In this document: piece by piece, positions 62,051 through 64,000 of the stretch | Position numbering within the stretch: position 1 is the first letter of the stretch | Layout of the letters: each line of letters starts with the position of its first letter | NCBI RefSeq assembly: GCF_947495565.1 | Contig: NZ_CANLZM010000002.1 | Coordinates: forward strand, 434,001-498,000 | Source: an uncultured Pontibacter sp. | GTDB taxonomy: Bacteria > Bacteroidota > Bacteroidia > Cytophagales > Hymenobacteraceae | Direction: 5' to 3' | DNA length: 64,000 bases | Made by a program: the position numbers and the translations under genes | The notes under the pieces: generated by a model | What the model was told of the DNA's origin: nothing | What the model saw: only the letters and a program-made list of their open reading frames with translations | Databases searched by the model: none

Positions 62051-62531
62051 TTAGCTCCAGCTCCATTTTAATATTGGCGCGCTCATAGATGCTGGGCGGC
62101 ATAGGCACTTCCACAAAACCGAGGCGTTCATACAGGTTTAAAGCCGTTTGCAAGCGGCGGTTCGATACCAGGTATACTTTGCTGGCACCTGCGCGACGCG
62201 CCCTGTCTATGGCAGCCTCTCCAAGCATCTTGCCTATTTTCATGCCTTGCATTTTAGGAGCCACAGCCATTTTAGCCAGTTCCAGCACACCGTCGCCATC
62301 GTTTATAAGGGCGCAGGTACCTACAGGCTCCCCGTTGAATAGCGCAATCAGGATATGCCCGCCCTTATTAATGATATAGCTCTGCGGGTCGCTCAGCGAT
62401 TTGGTGTCAGCCTCTTCCATCACAAAATATTTTGAGATCCACTCGTGGTTGAGGTCGTAAAAAGCTTTAGCGTAAAAAATGTTAAAATCAACAATCTGTA
62501 TTGCCGAAGGCGTGTTGTAATGCTGTGCCAT
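62037..62531 (-). CDS. GNAT-family N-acetyltransferase
   Basis: 164-aa acetyltransferase. The acetyl-CoA pantetheine-binding motif VAPKMQGMKIGKMLGEAAI near residues 92-110 is the R/Q-x-x-G-x-G/A type. Downstream ASKVYLVSNRRLQTALNLYERLGF is the standard final strand and helix. The acceptor substrate is unknown. A perfect -7 box is 24 bp upstream. The last 14 bases form part of a hairpin shared with the neighbouring gene. Confidence 0.9.
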   Translation of the reverse strand: MAQHYNTPSAIQIVDFNIFYAKAFYDLNHEWISKYFVMEEADTKSLSDPQSYIINKGGHILIALFNGEPVGTCALINDGDGVLELAKMAVAPKMQGMKIGKMLGEAAIDRARRAGASKVYLVSNRRLQTALNLYERLGFVEVPMPPSIYERANIKMELELTPEV

Positions 62532-62555
62532 GGTATGCTGAAAGTATAATCAGCG

Positions 62556-62563
62556 CAAAGGTA
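62556..62563 (-). promoter_or_regulatory. -7 element for the GNAT gene
   Basis: TACCTTTG on the minus strand, perfect TAnnTTTG; no clear -33. Confidence 0.5.
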
Positions 62564-62642
62564 AAAATTTACCGCGACTGATAGAGCGCCTATACTTTAT
62601 ACTTCTGATGGCAGTATATACACTGTACCTGCCCCACAAAGT

Positions 62643-63242
62643 ATGGATACAGACCTGACTATAATCCCGCTCTGGCTGCAGCTGGCCTATACCGCTTTTG
62701 TACTCTTGCTGCTACCTGTATACTGGCGGAACTATGGCCCAGGCAACTTTCTGTGGTTCTCGGATATTGCGCTTTTTGCGGTAGGCGTAGTACTATGGAC
62801 GGGCTCAAAGCTCCTGCTAAGCATGATGGCTGTGGGCGTGCTTGCACTGGAGATAGCATGGAACGTAGACTATTTCTGGAGAATCGTTACCGGGCGGCAG
62901 CTGCTAGGGCTAAGTGCTTATATGTTTGATAAGCAGAAAAGCCTTTTTCTGCGGGGGCTGTCGCTGTTTCATGTGGCGCTGCCGGTGCTCATACTTTGGC
63001 TGCTATCCGTGTGGGGCTATCAGCCGGAGGCTATTTACTGGCAAACGGCTTTGGCCTGGGTTGTACTGCCGCTCACATATTTTCTCACTGACCCGCAGGA
63101 GAACATCAATTGGGTTTTCGGCCCCGGCAACAGGGCACAGCATACTATACCAGCCCACTTATACTTTGGGGCTGTTATGCTTTTCTTCCCAATTGGTGTT
63201 TACCTCCCCTCTCACCTCCTGCTCAACTGGATTTTTAATTAA
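62643..63242 (+). CDS. Integral membrane protein of unknown function
   Basis: 199 aa with about five or six hydrophobic segments. The start MDTDLTIIPLWLQLAYTAFVLLLLPVYW has a strong helix; further helices near residues 37-55, 62-75, 105-125, 133-148 and 175-195. A conserved-looking loop NVDYFWRIVTGRQLLGLSAYMFD and TDPQENINWVFGPG lie between. It may belong to a family also found in Proteobacteria, but I cannot name it. Divergent from GNAT. Confidence 0.7.
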   Translation: MDTDLTIIPLWLQLAYTAFVLLLLPVYWRNYGPGNFLWFSDIALFAVGVVLWTGSKLLLSMMAVGVLALEIAWNVDYFWRIVTGRQLLGLSAYMFDKQKSLFLRGLSLFHVALPVLILWLLSVWGYQPEAIYWQTALAWVVLPLTYFLTDPQENINWVFGPGNRAQHTIPAHLYFGAVMLFFPIGVYLPSHLLLNWIFN

Positions 63243-63252
63243 CTGACCAAAG

Positions 63253-63741
63253 TTACTGTATCAGGTTGCCACGCAGCTCACCGCTTGGGTATGTCGAGCT
63301 GTGGATGTTCACGTACCATAGGCCTGCCTTCAGATCATCTTCCTCATCCTGGGTTAGGGGCCGGGTGGAGCCGGATATTGTGCCGCTGGAGCCTTGGTTA
63401 AATCCTTCTTCAATATCAATTATAGGAGGAGCACTGGACTCCGGGTCTGCAGGCCCGTGAAAGTGCATGGCAGTGGTAGCAGCGTCTGAATCCCCTAGCT
63501 GCCAGGTAATGGTATAGTCTAGGGTATTGCTCAGCTCATTAAAAACGACATCCATCTCACCTGCCCCGGAGGTTGCAATAACTGGCCGCTCATTGGTTCC
63601 GAGTAGCGCTATGTCATTAAACTCTATGTCATCTGTAAGGTCAACGTCATCATCGTCGTCGTCGCAGGCCACACCCAGTCCGCTTAGCATGATCAGGCAT
63701 ACAACAAACAACTTACGGTAGTCTAGAATTCTCTTTTCCAT
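63253..63741 (-). CDS. CHRD-domain surface lipoprotein
   Basis: 162-aa lipoprotein. The leader KLFVVCLIMLSGLGVAC ends at the lipid-bearing Cys, followed by DDDDDDVD, the surface-export signal type. The body is a CHRD domain: VIATSGAGEMDVVFNELSNTLDYTITW near residues 55-81, AMHFHGPADP near 91 and the closing YVNIHSSTYPSGELRGNLIQ. CHRD domains occur in chordin and in bacterial secreted proteins, where their role is unclear. It converges on the preceding membrane protein. Confidence 0.88.
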   Translation of the reverse strand: MEKRILDYRKLFVVCLIMLSGLGVACDDDDDDVDLTDDIEFNDIALLGTNERPVIATSGAGEMDVVFNELSNTLDYTITWQLGDSDAATTAMHFHGPADPESSAPPIIDIEEGFNQGSSGTISGSTRPLTQDEEDDLKAGLWYVNIHSSTYPSGELRGNLIQ

Positions 63742-63889
63742 AATAAAGTACTTAATAAGTAAAACTTACATATACTTATTTTACTGAGCCATACACCAGT
63801 TGTTAAGTTAGCCGGTCACTTTTCCGTAAGCTATCCAAAGCACTCCTCTAACGGCCATATTTGCACGGTAGGCACTCCGCCCAGAAACA

Positions 63890-63918
63890 GAGAAAGCGGG
63901 CATATTACCCGCTTTCTC
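63890..63918. terminator. Stem-loop near window end
   Basis: Perfect 11-bp stem GAGAAAGCGGG / CCCGCTTTCTC with a seven-base loop, downstream of the partial minus-strand gene. The gap 63742-63942 otherwise holds one TATACTT copy at 63771. Confidence 0.7.
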
Positions 63919-63942
63919 ACCTTAAACAAACACGTTTATACT

Positions 63943-64000
63943 TTAAATCTGAGCGACGCTGGCATCAGGCACTTTTACTTTGTCTTTTTTCTGAAGCCCG
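63943..64000 (-). CDS. C-terminal end of a gene leaving the window
   Basis: The minus strand ends ...KKDKVKVPDASVAQI then TAA (63943-63945). Only about 18 codons are inside the window, so its identity cannot be given. The terminal hairpin at 63890 fits its 3' end. Confidence 0.5.
   Translation of the reverse strand, partial: GLQKKDKVKVPDASVAQI

Larger units (their letters stand above)
1..64000. repeat. Dispersed heptamer AAGTATA / TATACTT
   Basis: A non-palindromic 7-mer read about 130 times by eye on both strands, roughly one per 490 bases. Clear examples lie at 579, 7001, 7123, 15129, 29881, 38101, 52261 and 62590. In coding DNA it usually reads as ATA-CTT (Ile-Leu) or AGT-ATA (Ser-Ile). 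Between genes it sits near gene ends and inside hairpins at 4322, 13112, 28531 and 55537. It is sparse in the most conserved genes (purH, mreB, most of dxs). Function unknown; the count is manual and approximate. Confidence 0.8.

Noticed and set aside
1..64000. TATACTT as a sigma70-type -10 box
   Set aside because: It is near TATAAT, but copies are inside genes in both orientations, and the good promoters here use TAnnTTTG.
1..64000. CRISPR array or prophage
   Set aside because: No regular direct repeats with unique spacers, no cas genes and no phage structural genes seen.

Overview
The window is a contiguous piece of a Bacteroidota chromosome of medium GC content. It most resembles Cytophagales / Hymenobacteraceae (Pontibacter-like). 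The evidence is two proteins with type IX secretion (T9SS) C-terminal sorting domains, one of them a PorZ-like propeller. There are also lipoproteins whose lipobox Cys is followed by an acidic run, SusC-style TonB receptors with N-terminal carboxypeptidase-regulatory domains, and several Bacteroidota promoters (TTTG-N19-TAnnTTTG). The genus is inferred; no rRNA is present.

Layout. 1-8 kb: LPG-synthase-like membrane protein, scpA, dxs, an alpha/beta hydrolase, and a divergent AraC regulator / MFS transporter pair. 8-13 kb: lipocalin-like lipoprotein, LysM protein, a repeat-rich gap with a small MITE, ndk, nrnA and two FKBP lipoproteins. 13-21 kb: recO-porZ, tdk, ferredoxin, conserved unknowns and a MoxR ATPase. 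21-32 kb: a phosphate-acquisition locus. A TonB receptor/lipoprotein pair runs left and a porin-pstS-pstC-pstA-pstB-phoU series runs right from a shared control region carrying 11-bp-periodic Pho-box-like repeats. 32-38 kb: cytochrome c maturation genes ccmB, ccmC, ccmD, an unknown gene, ccmE and ccmF. 38-45 kb: DUF2520 protein, ferredoxin-iscX, kdsC-like phosphatase, cold-shock protein, UbiA prenyltransferase, a Fur-family regulator and small enzymes. 45-53 kb: purN-purH, then the complete elongasome operon mreB-mreC-mreD-mrdA-rodA.

53.1-55.0 kb: a 1.9-kb AT-rich island inserted at the 3' end of tRNA-Leu(UAA). It is bounded by a 22-bp direct repeat of the tRNA end and has TGACGCA repeats near both ends and no integrase. 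Its only cargo is a translationally coupled HicA-like toxin and a 334-aa protein whose C-terminus looks HicB-like. 55-64 kb: tRNA-Gly, mutS, a TrmH-type methyltransferase, an outer-membrane beta-barrel receptor, a GNAT enzyme, a membrane protein, a CHRD lipoprotein, and the tail of a gene leaving the window.

Three signals stand out beyond ordinary annotation. First, the heptamer AAGTATA/TATACTT occurs about 130 times by hand count, far above the roughly 7 expected by chance, in coding DNA, intergenic DNA and hairpins. Second, six plus four direct repeats at an exact 11-bp period sit in the phosphate control region. Third, the minimal tRNA-Leu island carries an unusual HicBA-like pair. Several families of short interspersed inverted repeats fill the larger intergenic gaps.
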